NCBI GenBank assembly: GCA_023313575.1
Contig: JAJTTP010000004.1
Location: forward strand, 2,418,001 to 2,482,000
Reading direction: 5' to 3'
DNA length: 64,000 bases
From: Eutypella sp. D-1
Taxonomy: Eukaryota > Ascomycota > Sordariomycetes > Xylariales > Diatrypaceae
The position numbers and the translations under genes are program-made. Below, piece by piece: positions 10,777 to 22,878 of the stretch. Numbering within the stretch: the stretch's first letter is position 1; each line of letters begins with the position of its first letter. Below the pieces are notes generated by a model. It worked only from the letters and a program-made list of their open reading frames with translations. It had not been told where the DNA came from and made no database searches.

Positions 10777-12335
10777 ATGTCGTGGGCAGAGCCCTCAGTT
10801 CCACACGAATTATTTGGAAGGGCGGCCAATGGAGCGTCGCCCTCTCTGGACCCGCGACCCTTTGCTATTCAAGATGTTTGGGATATTTCGCCAGGTATGT
10901 AGTATATACTGAATTCGCTAGTAAGCATCAAAGAGTTCTAACTATCTAGATGCTCCGAGTGGACGATGGCTACCACACCCCATAAAGCCCAATGATCTAA
11001 TTCCACCTAGCGAGCTTCGCATAGTGTAGGTGAAATGCGATCTCACCATACCATGCCAGTAGCTATGACTAATTGAATTGCAGGTTCGCTCCCCTCGATC
11101 TAGCATTACCGAGTTCTCGGGATGGGATCTTGGACCTCTTCAACGTTCTCTCCATCCCCTCTGCGTTTAGCACGGAACGTGTCAAGTCAGTCAGCCACAG
11201 CTTTGCCGCGATCGCAGACGCAGACGGTACGAGTACCTGGTTTCATTTTCTATGCAAGAATGTGTCCATATCCAATGACCCTCAGAACTTCGGGGTTACC
11301 TATCATGCTGGTGCCGACGTCTCAGCGAGGCGAAATCCGACACGCCAAGCCCCCTTGCCGCAGGCCGACTATAGCTACATCAGATCTGGTTTCTTCATGC
11401 GCACAACCGCCACTGGCACAACACTTACCTGTTTTGGGGCTACACCTAATGTTCGAGGCCTTTTGCATGGATTTTCTGGCCGTACTGCTTCGCATCGTGA
11501 TGCTATCTCAGAGCCATACGTGCTCCTGGATATCGTACTTGAGGGGCTGTTCCATGATGTCGACGATAATGTTTGGAATATGAACACCGTATTTGGTGCT
11601 TTCGAGCATGTGAGTGACTTGAATACTCCATCGATATTTGGGATTCTTCGTTAACATGAGAAGTTGACTCTGAGCCTTGCCCAATCACGGCACGAGCGCA
11701 ACATTGGAAAAAAGATGCCCTTCGTCGAGCTTCACAATATTGCGAAGCACGTCATCCACCTGAGCGAGGCGGTTGAGTCATGTCTCCTCGTGGTAGATCG
11801 CTTAATAGAGGAGATAGACAAAAGAGACAGTTCGAACGCGACTCCTCTAGGGAGAACTGCATCCGATAGTACCACAAATACCTTGACCTCAAGCGATACG
11901 ACGACACAGCTAAGGTCAAGGCTATTATATCGCAAGTCGCTTTTCAAGTCCACTGAGCTACGGCTTAACAGTCTCTCTAAGCGCGTGGACAACGCCATCA
12001 ACCTTGCATTCAACATGGTAACGCAACAGGACTCGATGCTCATGATACAGGACTCTAGCTCGATGAAGATCATTGCCGCCATTACATTGCTGTTCCTGCC
12101 CACTACCACCGTGGCTACAGTCGCTGGCAGTCAGATGTTCTTGACGAGCCTAACCGGGGAGGATTGGCTGATCCAGGCGAGCCCCTTATACATGACGATG
12201 TGGAGCATCTCTATACCTCTAACGATAGTCGTTGGTACGTTCGCATTGGCGTGGCATTGGTGGATGCACAGCGAGCAGCAGGAACGCGTGGTCGAGGTGG
12301 TCAGAAGGAAAAGAATAGGTCTCATGGGGCGTTAG
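10777..12335 (+). CDS. CorA-like membrane protein of the fungal type
   Basis: Four exons, 10777-10894, 10950-11025, 11084-11609 and 11661-12335, encode 464 residues. Introns are 51-58 bp with TTCTAAC, ACTAATT and GTTAACA branch sites. The third acceptor could be 11660 or 11663; both keep frame. The soluble part matches the fungal CorA-like family, with segments such as WFHFLCKNVSI and SGFFMR. A helical region follows from about residue 255, then two C-terminal membrane helices at about 376-399 and 417-440, the layout of the CorA channel fold. The Gly-Met-Asn filter motif of true magnesium CorA is absent after the first helix, which instead carries FLPTTTVATVAGSQMF. Magnesium transport is therefore not supported. 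The N-terminal domain looks short; a further upstream exon is possible. Confidence 0.8.
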
Positions 12336-13469
12336 GCATGGGTGGATGTAGCCAATATGGTGTTAATTGATATGGCAAGGCAACTTGACATTGAGTCGCT
12401 GCATTGGCTCCCCGCCCCAATAGCTATTCTAAGAGTGACTGACACTCCAGCCCCTATATCCTGCCTCTAGCATGGGAACATCCAAGGTCTCCGTCTTCAG
12501 TAACGTCGCTAGTGGCGCACTGAAGCCCTCCAAGACCGAGAAATCCCTGTTCTGTAGCCACGAACGCATGTGACTCTATGGCGGCTAGACGGGTAACATG
12601 CTCTGTGACTTTTCACCCAACTATACTCAGTACCGTTCTAAAGAATCAGACGCGGCCCGCGACTCGCCGTGTGAGAAGGGGCCGTTTGAAAAGGTATGAC
12701 TGCTGCTCAATGCTACGTCGAAATCGCGAAATGACAGACGTCTTTGCCCATCTAATGCGGTCTGTCCAACTTCAAACATGTTGACCAAATTCAGCAGCGT
12801 TTGCGGACATGCAGGGTACATGAAACTCATTGGCACATTAAGGCAACTGCATACCTTGGATGGTGGTATTGTGGCTGAAGCACTTCCTGGCGACAATACA
12901 GGGTCTTTATCATCCCGAAACAAACAAGCTACATATCTTATTTTTGGGTGGCGCCTGATAGCGGAGATGGAAACAAGCATCTTGTTTCTTAGGGATCCAA
13001 TGAAGAGTGCAGATATATGTCAAATGCATCCAATCGCACTGCGAACCTTCGTGTTTGACGTGCTCTTTAAAAAACTTCTTGTATAACACCTGAAAGACGC
13101 TTGCATACAGTTGGTTTACCACTAGCAAGCGCCCCATCCCCCTATCTGACCCAGTGGGACCGGAATTGTTTAGTGGGTCAGCACAACTAAACAACCTGGG
13201 GCCCGGACACTTTAACAAATATGAAGCAACCCGTCACGTCCAACCAGCACGCCAGCTATCTAGGTGTAGTAGGTTTGGATTACTCTGGTATAATTTCAGA
13301 AGTGCATATATAGCCCAAGAAGGGAACACACGGAATGCAAGATTTCTCATTATTAGGTTGCCCTCAGATTCAGGGAGTCCAAAGGGACAAGCAAGCCCGC
13401 TTTCCCCTGTCACATCAAAATTGTGACCTCACATGATAACCAACAAGAAGGCCCAAACGCCATGGAAAT
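12336..13469. other. Intergenic, no gene recognised
   Basis: About 1.1 kb between convergently oriented genes. Several overlapping open frames of around 100 codons occur on both strands, but none shows a family signature, and their overlap suggests chance. Confidence 0.4.
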
Positions 13470-15320
13470 TCAATGGACAAGCCCTAGTTCAATCCGCTTT
13501 TTGACCTCGCGCCAGTATTCAATCCTTTTCATTTCCCGAAATTTCCTGCCCCATTTGATCATCACCAAAAACACGCTGCATATGCCGAGGCCCACAAAAG
13601 CCACACTGATAAAGCAGTTCTGGTAGCCCAGGTTTTCGAGCCAGGGGGTGATGCCGTAGCCAATGGCGAATGACATGGTGTTCCGGATGAGAATACAGGT
13701 TGTTAAGGCGTCGCCCGAGATGTCGCGGTAGGAATCGATTAGGTATGACACGGATAAGGTTATGCCCATTGTATTCGTAAATGCTGTGGTGCCCATAGCA
13801 AATACCAGCCCAAACCAATGGACTTCGTGCGCCGCACCCACGCCCCAGAGGATCAACGATGATGGGAGCACAAGGGTCGACAGGGCGAACAGCCATAGCC
13901 GGTGTTCTGGTTCCGCAATCCCTTTATTCCGCCGTGCCATGCGGATGATGAAATAGTCGGAGAAAACGCCAGTGAAGGCAGATCTGTATGACAGTTAGAC
14001 CTAATTTAAAATGTTCAGCGCATTGGTTAACTTACGCGACCGTCACACCAATAATGCAAGAGATATAAGTGAGGCCGACCATAGCTGGCTTGAAGTTATA
14101 TGGTGGCCCTCCAAGAATAATTGAACTTGTCGCGTTGAGGATGTTGAAGTATATCAGATACGTGCCATAGCTAAACCCAGAGTAGAACACGACCGGCCAC
14201 GACAGCAGCTTCAGGGATTGCCATGCACGATAGTGCATCATGAATGGTCTCGGCTTGTCCAGAATTGACATTCGTTTCAACAAGCCCCTAGGCTTGCCGG
14301 TCGGGGTAATAGCAGTTTCATGGTCAACAAGAGCGGGTGACGATTTCTTCCCCTCCGTCCCCTTATCTGCCTCACCTGGCTTCGCTTCCTGGCTAATGGT
14401 CGGCGATGCCGTTGCCACAACACCCACGGTCGCACGGTCATAGTTCGTCTCTTCAATGAACAAGAGAAGGAATATCCAGGTAACGCCGCAGAATATGGCG
14501 GGGAAGTAAAACACCCACCCATAGCCCATGGAGTCATTGATGAACCCGCAGATGATAGGGGCGAAGAAGTTACTGCCCGCCAATGTCCATGCGTACCATC
14601 CCATGTACGTGGCGCGCTCATGGGCGAAAAAGAGATCAGCGATGGTGGTTTCCGGAAGTGCCTCACTGGAAATGTTTTGTGAATCAGCCTCAGATGCCTA
14701 GGAAATGAGAGTAGCACAACGATTACCCCGATGGATATCGGAACAAAACCTACATTGGCGCCGCGAAAAACCCTGTGAGGATTCTATTCGCAATCCATTG
14801 CCCATTACCTCGTGCATAGGGCCCCCACACTGTAACCGCTATCAAGGCTAATAAAGACACCAGGTAGGTGAGGCGCTTGCCGTATTGGAGCGCGAATGGC
14901 TGCCAGAACAAGAGACCCCAGCCCAAGAGTAGGAACATCTAGGCAAGCGTATCAGCGACGCGTATTTCTCTCTTCGCTCGAAAAGGTTATATCACGACGT
15001 ACGTAGCCTGTGCCGGCATTCAAGTTCGCCTCTGTGACGGACAATGCCTCGGACAACGGAACAAGCACAGAGTAGACGACCGAAAGCGCCATACCGTTGA
15101 ACCAGGTGTAGAGTAGCGCACAGGCCAGGGCGAGGTATTTTCGGCCCGGGCTCCAATTGAGGGGGTCATCAGCATCAGCCGACGGCGTTGGCACCAGAAC
15201 TATGTCTTTCTGGTCTTTGGCGTGACGCGTAGCTATCGTGTGCTCGAGGTCGACGAGGTGCACCGTACCCGGCACGATCAACTCGTTGATGGCATCATGG
15301 TTTGAAGCAACTCCCGCCAT
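13470..15320 (-). CDS. MFS transporter, DHA1 type (Hol1-like)
   Basis: Four exons, 15320-15003, 14938-14754, 14665-14036 and 13983-13470, encode 548 residues. Splice phases are 0, 2 and 2, and the joins restore family-typical sequence, for example [21 protein letters not shown] across the second intron. The N-terminal cytosolic part carries the fungal signature [11 protein letters not shown], followed by 12 predicted membrane helices with a central loop containing an acidic/basic stretch (about residues 260-310). The segment [19 protein letters not shown] is typical of fungal DHA1 transporters near yeast Hol1. Substrate cannot be read from the sequence; the family includes organic-cation, polyamine and drug exporters. 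Confidence 0.9.
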
Positions 15321-16133
15321 TTCTTTCTAGGAGTGCTAAGTAATCGCAGAACGATGAGTGTCTTACATTGTCGGGGGGAAGTTGTGATAACTCCGCGGCG
15401 AGGGCTACAGTGCGGGTGTGTAGGACTTAAAATAACTTAAAGTATGATCAAGTAATGGTTATCGACCAGTGCGATCTGCAAGCCCCACGTCACGTATCAG
15501 TCAATGCAACCCTACCATGCTTGCACGACAGGCATCTTAGACGTTATCATGAACTTAAATCACTTCTTATCTGATAGTTGATGCACGCCCCGAAGCTAAG
15601 AATGCTGGTGCTTACCTTAGCGATATCATTTGTCTCTAGATTCCCAATGTAATTGGAGCACGTAGACGCTGTGGTCGGTGATTTCTGGTCCCCTTGCGTG
15701 TGTACCTCATAATGTTTAGGTAGGCAACTGTCTTTGCACACCATGGTTGCCGTCCCAGGAATACATAACGCGAAACTTTATCCATCACGCCCAGATGTTC
15801 CAGTACCAAGATGGATCTTACCTGTGATCGGAGTGTCTATGGAGGCAAGCGCACCTCCCAAGGAATCGGGATGATGGACCCACGACGTCATGACCACAAT
15901 TGATAAACTCCCCTACACGTTTTGGCATCTTTCTCTTGAGAACATTCAATCTTCTGGATATTCACATGCATTCCTAAAGTCGCATTAGCCGCTTTGCTTA
16001 GAATCCGCTACCTCGACTTTCCTGTTCTTATCTCCGTTGTTTCGTTTAACATCGTTCATTCCCTATCCTAGTCAACCGATATCTCAACACACCCCCAAGC
16101 AATACTAGCATCCTCTAAAGATATCAGTCAACG
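15321..16133. other. Divergent promoter region
   Basis: About 0.8 kb between the minus-strand MFS gene and the plus-strand Cys-rich gene. It holds no exon-like frame of note. The final 150 bp are pyrimidine-rich, as expected just upstream of a fungal start codon. Confidence 0.4.
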
Positions 16134-17272
16134 ATGTCGACCCACCGCGATTCGCCAAGAAGGGCGGCTAGACCTCAGCCGCAGCATTGCAATTCGCATA
16201 CCAAAGAAACTTGGAACATTGACAGGAACAATCGCAGAGACTGGTTTCACTGGCACCGTTAGGGCCTCTTCCAGGAACGTCCATCGTTGCGTTGGGCTTG
16301 CATTGTTGGCGCTTCATGTGCTATCATATCTATCCTAGTAACTGGCCTTGCCGTGGGGATATACAGATTAATTGCGCATCATGATCGCTTCAAAAGCCCC
16401 ATTGCCATCTACGAACCTAATGACCAAAAGGCCGATAATTCAGCTACATCGTCAAGGCTAGTTACTCAGACAGAGACCACCACCCGAGGCTCACCTCAGA
16501 TTGAGATCCTTCACGTTGAAACACGCTCTCCTCCGACGCAGAATGACAGACGGGATGACCATGCATTTCACTTCTGTGGTAACCAGCAGAGCAGTTGCGA
16601 AAAATATGGCCAGCCGGTGAGTCTTGCCCTTTCACCCTCCGCCAGCTACGTTACGTGGGACTTTTGATTATCTACATACTACCCGGGGTTCAAGCTGATA
16701 AGCGCTAGGCAATTTGCTGTCCTGTCGGACTCACCTGCTTCGAAACGGAGTTCTCCCTGTCTAAGATCGTTTGCTGCGAAGACCAGAATCACTGTGAAGT
16801 AACGGAAGAAAGCCCAGCCATCTGCACAGACTTCACGTTCGCCTGCGACAAAGATAAAGGTGGAGGATGCTGCCCTCATGGGACGGAATGTGCAATCGGA
16901 GGCTGTGTGGAAGTATATATCGCGGTTCCCGTTCCTCGACCAAGCCCACCGAGCATTACCGACACATCCTCATCGATCACTCCAACCCAAATAGCTCCGA
17001 CTCCGAGTCCGACCATCGCTTATGGCCCAATTGGCAGCGGCCTGACGATAACAACGGCGGGAACGACCAGTAGTGAGGGAGATACGATACAGACCAATTT
17101 CCCTTCTGCCATTACAGTTACTACCATCAAATACGGCGAGGTGGCACAGAGAAGTCAGGGCTCTGTAGGTGTTCGACTAGGCTTTGGATTGACGAACTGG
17201 CCTATCCTGGGCATAGTTATTCTCACCACGGCCCTTGTGAGCTCATGTATCATGGAGTCTTGTGTTTTTTGA
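16134..17272 (+). CDS. Cys-rich membrane protein with an in-frame amber codon near its N terminus
   Basis: The only suitable ATG is at 16134. Its frame runs 42 codons to a TAG at 16260-16262, then continues in the same frame through a membrane helix (ACIVGASCAIISILVTGLAV) to a GTGAGT donor after 16616. A second exon, 16709-17272 (92 bp intron, phase 0), carries a Cys-rich ectodomain with motifs ICCPVGLTC, VCCEDQNHC, FAC and GGCCPHGTEC. A Pro/Thr/Ser-rich stalk and a C-terminal hydrophobic segment follow. No ATG lies between the TAG and the end of exon 1. I found no intron of workable length that removes the TAG. It could be a young pseudogene, a sequencing error, a missed upstream exon or stop readthrough. 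Without the first 42 codons the product is about 297-301 residues. Function is unknown. Confidence 0.5.
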
Positions 17273-18657
17273 GCCAAAGACTGTACGCTCAAGTTGGTCA
17301 CAGGGAAGTCCGGTACTATGAGCATCTCATTGTGATAGTAGATTAGCCGTCAGACGGGTATTATCTTGGGGGTCATTCGAAAGCTTATGACCAGCAACCT
17401 ATGGCCAGCACTTAATTCATTTTACTGCCTCCTGCGCCCATTTCTTAGCACATATGATTGTCAGGAATAAGATAATGCCAGAGTACACGGTGCCACCACC
17501 GCGGAGCTAATCTTTAATCAGGATAAGATGACGCTAGGACGCTGGACATCATACATCCAAGGCAGCCTGCCAGTCAGCCTTATGCCTGGGAGATAAGTAC
17601 AATTCTTTCTTACTTCAGAATTGAGCGGCAATTCAGGCAGTGGCTAGTTATACGGAGCGGCTCCAACAGGGGTAGCTTTCCCCCACGCTTTCCCTTCTCG
17701 AATGGTGTCTTGGCGTGGGAAACCGAAGACGCTTAAGCTCTCCGTACATTTATTGTAAGTTTGACAATCAAGTATGACCCACGGTTTGACTCCATATGGA
17801 ACAAGAGCTTTAAAAGGGATCGAATTACGACAAGACTTATACGAGAAGCCAATGCGTCACACATCTGTTATGCATCAACTCTTCAAACATGAGATGGTAT
17901 GTGAGGTAGGCATGATGCACAATCAATGAAGGAACAGATTGGCAGACATCCCCACCTAAATAGTCGGGAGGGAGATATGTGCTGTTTTTTTTGGTGTGAT
18001 TTTGGCATTCATGGCTATGGAAAATACCAACTGAGAGCATGATACTGGCAAACTGTGGCCTATGATACCAGCGCAAAAGAGCAAAACAATATTTCCATCC
18101 TAGAGCAATCAGCGATACCTGTCATGAGGATTAATCATGAACGTTTACTTAGTACCACGTAACGCTTCCACACCCAGGCAAGCACCCCTCCCTCTCCCAA
18201 CCCAAGAGACAACCTAACTGATATACAAGGATACTCTCTTACCCACACAATAGATTATGCGAGTGTTGCTATCACAAGCCATGATGGAGATTGCCTCTCG
18301 CGTAACTCACAGAGATCAGCTTTCAAATTCTTGTGGGAGTTCTTCCTGGAGATTAGTTTTTGATAATAGTAACGACGTGGGCGAAGAACCCCCTTTTGCA
18401 ATAGGACAACACAGGTGTGATGATTATTTGTATGCTATTGGAAACAATCGTTGCGTTAGCAAACGTGGAATCATGAAGTAGGTTATGAAACTGGATTGAA
18501 AACATCCAAATTGAGGTAAGCGTGGATATTTTACTCGACGTCTTTGTCCTATAAGTAAAGGATCACTCGGCGAATTCTGGGGTCTCAACACCACATCTGT
18601 ATTACCTTCTACCACTTTTAACTTCTACACGACATCTAGATTGAGCCAACATAAGAC
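17273..18657. other. AT-rich intergenic, no gene recognised
   Basis: About 1.4 kb leading to the Argonaute gene. Only short, overlapping open frames occur and none resembles an exon. The last 60 bp before 18658 are pyrimidine-rich. Confidence 0.4.
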
Positions 18658-21600
18658 ATGACTTCTATTACAGTGAGACCCAAGACGTCAGCTGGGGCAA
18701 GCGATACGAAATCCTCACTGGATGTCGTAGAAGCACCGCCTCGACCACAGCGTGAGCAAGGGAGCTTCACCAATTACTTTGCAAATTATTTTAAGGTCAC
18801 AGTAAAGTCTAAAATAGTAAGAATTTATGATATTACTGTCAAGCTCAATGGTGCTGCGAGTGACCATGGAGGGCCCACGGGCTACAAACGAAGATTTCTG
18901 ATCAAAAAGGCCCTTGAAAAACTTGCAAGTGCCGATACTTACGTATCAGATCTTAAAGACGTCTTGGTTTCCATCCATGAGATTGATGATTCTAAGCTAT
19001 CCTGTGAAATTTCGGACGAGAATGTGCCGTCGAAGACCTATACCATCTCACTTTCTGTTAAAAAGCGGATCGATATTAGAGACGCAGCTCAGCTTCTAGA
19101 CCGTGTATACACAAATTGGGAAAAATCACTATGTAATGCAAACAACCCGGTTGGTGATTACCAAGGCCCGTTGTGGTTTCTTGAGATTCTGGGCATCATA
19201 TTATCATACCAATCAAGGATTGATATAGGTCTTACCACCGTCGGTAGATCGCGCTTTTTTGATACTAGAGGCGAAGAAGACTCATGGGAGAGATTTCTCA
19301 ATGAAAGCGATCAGATACTGAAAATCATTAGAGGGTTTTCTCACAGCGTCCGTCCTGGGGACAGTTACTTCCTTCTCAATGTCAATTCCTGCTACGGGGT
19401 GTTCTACCCCAATATCAAGGTTTCGGAACTGATACGCGGCTCACCGTTACTTAAAACCCTCGAAAAGGGCAATGTATCCGAAAGACGCCTACATTCACGT
19501 CTCGTCGGAGCTCAGATTGAGTACAATATCGCTGGAAAGTCAATCTTCAAGACAATTGAGGGCATAGGTCAACCACCACAGCAGCAGTTCTTTATACTGC
19601 GAGAGGAAGAAGACAAAAACGGCAAAACCAAAGTCATGCATGGAAAGCTGGCAAGTGAGTTTAAGAGAAACTCAGGTTCTAATAATGAGTGGGGAATTTC
19701 CGTCTATCAGTATTTCGACCTCAGTGAGTATCTGCCTAAGTATTTGCAACACAATGTTAAGCTTACTAACCGGGTTGACGCAGGATATGGTATCAAGCTT
19801 GACCAGAGTCTGCCTACAATCCATATTGGCAAGCAATGTTATGTTGGCGCAGAGCAGTGTACCATCAGGCGATGGCAGGTATACAAAGGAGACATCGGGC
19901 AAGACGTGTCTTCAATGATCCAGTCGACTGCTCGAAAACCACAAGAGAGTCTTGAATGGATCAAGAAGGCCCCGAAGTATTTTCGATTTGGAAATTCGAA
20001 ACTCATGGTAAGCAAATTTTGTATGTCAAATGACAACGTAATAACTCATTGGACAGGAATCCTTCGCAGTAACCGTTTCGGAAGGCCTGGTGACGGTGAA
20101 GGGTAGAGAACTTCAGATCCCAACAATACGTTACAATAATCAAGTTAAATTCGTCCCCAAGCTAGGTGGATGGGACTTGTCGGACCCAGACACTCGATTA
20201 TTGTCAGCAGGCAAAGCCATTCATAGTGGTCAGCACCCTCTTACATGCTACTTTATCAACATAAACGATGATATCCGACAACATGAGTTCAGGCAGATGG
20301 AAGGAGCTGTTGAGGCCTTACTCGATCAAATGAAGAATGATGCAGGGAGTCAGCTTTTGGGTGTTGATTCGGAGACAGGGAGCCCAAAAGTTAACTTTAA
20401 AACAATTGAGGGCCCTTTATCATCGATCCTCGACAAAGCGAGAAAGGAATTTAAAGACAAGAGCCCCAAATACATGCCAAAATTCTGCCTCATTATTCTA
20501 CCGAGCATGAGAAGCAACGCCAACAAAGTCTATAGCTTATTTAAGCTACTTGGCGATGTTGAGTATGGGTTTCACACCGTCTGCCTTACTAAATCAAATC
20601 TCTTGATGACTGGTAGAGGCAAGATGATGACACTACGAGCAAATTTGGCTCTGAAGTTCAATATAAAGGCGAAGGGCTTGAACCATCAGGTCAGTAAGGT
20701 GACTCCAAAAGGAAATCTTGCCTCACTCATTGATAGCGCCACAATGATTGCTGGCTACGACGTTATCCATCCAACTGGAGGTTCTCAACCCCAGGAAAAG
20801 AGGTCTGATAAAGACGATAACTCGCCCCCTTCTTTCGTTGGACTCGTTGCTAGCGTAAGCCAAGACCTTAACCAATGGCCAGCTATTGCCTGGGAGAATC
20901 CATCCCGCCAAGAAGTGCTTAGACCTCATGAGCTAAGCGACAAATTTGGATCACGACTAGATATTTGGAGGGAAAAACACCAAGGGAACTTACCAACACG
21001 CATTATTATTTACCGTGATGGCGTGTCCGAGGGCCAGTATAATGAAGTGCTTCAAACCGAAGTGACAGCTATCCAGCACGCCTGCCACACCAAAGCCAAA
21101 AACCTCAACCAGAAGTCCCCGAAGATTCTCTTTATAATCGCAACCAAAAGACACCGCACGCGTTTTTATCGTAAACTAGACAAGGAAGATGCTACGAACC
21201 CCCCAAACGGCCTTGTCGTAGATAACGGGGTCACTGTCAGTCGGCACTGGGACTTCTTCCTGCAGCCTCACACCACACGGCCAGGTAAGAAAACATGGCG
21301 ATTTTGATAACATAGACACTAACTGAGCATTTCAGGCACCACGGCACGTCCGGCCCACTACGTCGTGCTGTATGACGAGTTTTGGCGGAAAGAACGCAGT
21401 ACAAGTAAAGGCTCAGTTACTAAACTAGCTGATAACGCAGCCACAGAGCTCCAGCAGCTCACTCATGACCTGTGTTACTCATTCGCAAGAGCTACGAAGG
21501 CTGTCAGTGTCTGTCCACCAGTATTCTATGCGGACCTTGTCTGCACACGAGCGAAGCTCCATTGGCAAGAGTACCAAAACCAGAGTGCATTATCGCAGGG

Positions 21601-21679
21601 AAGCGGAAAGTCAACAAAGCCGTCGTATGATCCATTGAAAATCCATGCAAACTGTGATGATTCAATGTATTACATTTGA
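18658..21679 (+). CDS. Argonaute protein (eukaryotic AGO type, slicer-competent)
   Basis: Three exons, 18658-20007, 20057-21284 and 21336-21679, encode 973 residues; introns are 49 and 51 bp. The family binds small RNAs and cuts or silences matching transcripts in quelling and related RNAi. Order: N domain from about residue 30, linker 1 with an IEYNIAGKSIFKTIEG segment near 285, PAZ at about 300-425, then MID and PIWI. The slicer tetrad is complete: Asp685 in GYDVIHP, Glu736 in SRQEVL (glutamate finger), Asp771 in YRDGVSEGQ and His867 in RPAHYVVLYDE. The C terminus ends MYYI, close to the usual M-x-[FY]-[VIA] ending. Length fits QDE-2-like proteins. Which fungal Argonaute clade it belongs to cannot be settled here. 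No Dicer or RdRP gene is in the window. Confidence 0.93.
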
Positions 21680-22878
21680 GTTTAAAATGAGACATGTCAA
21701 CACGAGTGTAAAGCTGGAACGGGAGTTTGCGGTTTGGACACGATGATATTTTCAGGAGTAAGTGGTAGGGGGCTATGCAGTTAGTTTTGAAGCACGTGGA
21801 CTTGGCGAGTTATGGTTTTGCGTCGAAAGTATTGCGTCTGTTTTTAATTTTGTATGTACTTAGTTTAGCGCTGAATTGGATTGCTGCGTTTCTTTTGTAC
21901 CTGCACAACCCACTTACAACCACTAACTGGTAGGGTGCCTACCCCTAGTAGAGTACCTACCTACCCTATAGATACCTGTAGGAAGAGCTAGCAAAGTAGC
22001 AATTGGAGCTCTACCTTCTATTCAGACGCCGCCCGTAGGTACACACGCCGACGAAAATCGGTCAGCCCGCCCCCTATTGCGATAACCAGAAGCACGGGAA
22101 CGATTTTAATGGCTCACGAATATTCCTCAAGTTGGATGATATGATTTGGCATTCCAATGCATTTTTGATGCTACATGAAATACACACCGTTGCGGTTATT
22201 ACCACCCGAGGAAAGCTTTAGTAAAGATCGAGTGTATAAGGATTCGCTCACTAATCTGGTTTAGAACTTGGCCATTCTTGATTATCTTTGCTGTGATTCC
22301 GAGCATTAGCTCCGGCCGTGAACCATATAATCAACAGATGACAGATAATGAACGAGAACTCGGCCACCGGAAATAAGGACTCAGTGACTAATCTGCAGGA
22401 GTCGATAATAGCACTAGGTAGGCAACTAGAATCTATCTGGGCAGCTGCTGGGTCGAAGTTATCGGCTCGGAGCTTGGCACGATCCTTCTCTGATCCTTCA
22501 GTCCCCGCACGGAGTTCGCGTTCTCGGAGATGCACGCTACAATAATCTCAAACTCCGCGATGCTTACCGAGAGACCCACAATGCGCCGAGATGGGTTATC
22601 AATAAACGGCAGCAAGTGACCAGCTCGGCTACGACCGAGTCATTCGGCCACGGAGATAAGCTGCAACCAGGCCCTCCATTTTCTATGGAGGAGGAAGTGA
22701 GCGTCCAGGGATAGAACCGAGGGATCAATATCATGACCGGATAATGGACTATAAGACATGGAGATCTCTGTCACACGTCAGAGTCATCAATATTTCGGAT
22801 CAGAGCAGCCAATTTAAGTAATAAGCGACATCGAATCAATAATAGAACGATCTATCGTTAACCAGAACATCTTCCACA
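21680..22878. other. Intergenic, no gene recognised
   Basis: About 1.2 kb between the Argonaute and NmrA-like genes, both on the plus strand. A short direct-repeat-like stretch around 21930-21980 contains several copies of the word 'tacct'. No exon-like frame was found. Confidence 0.4.
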
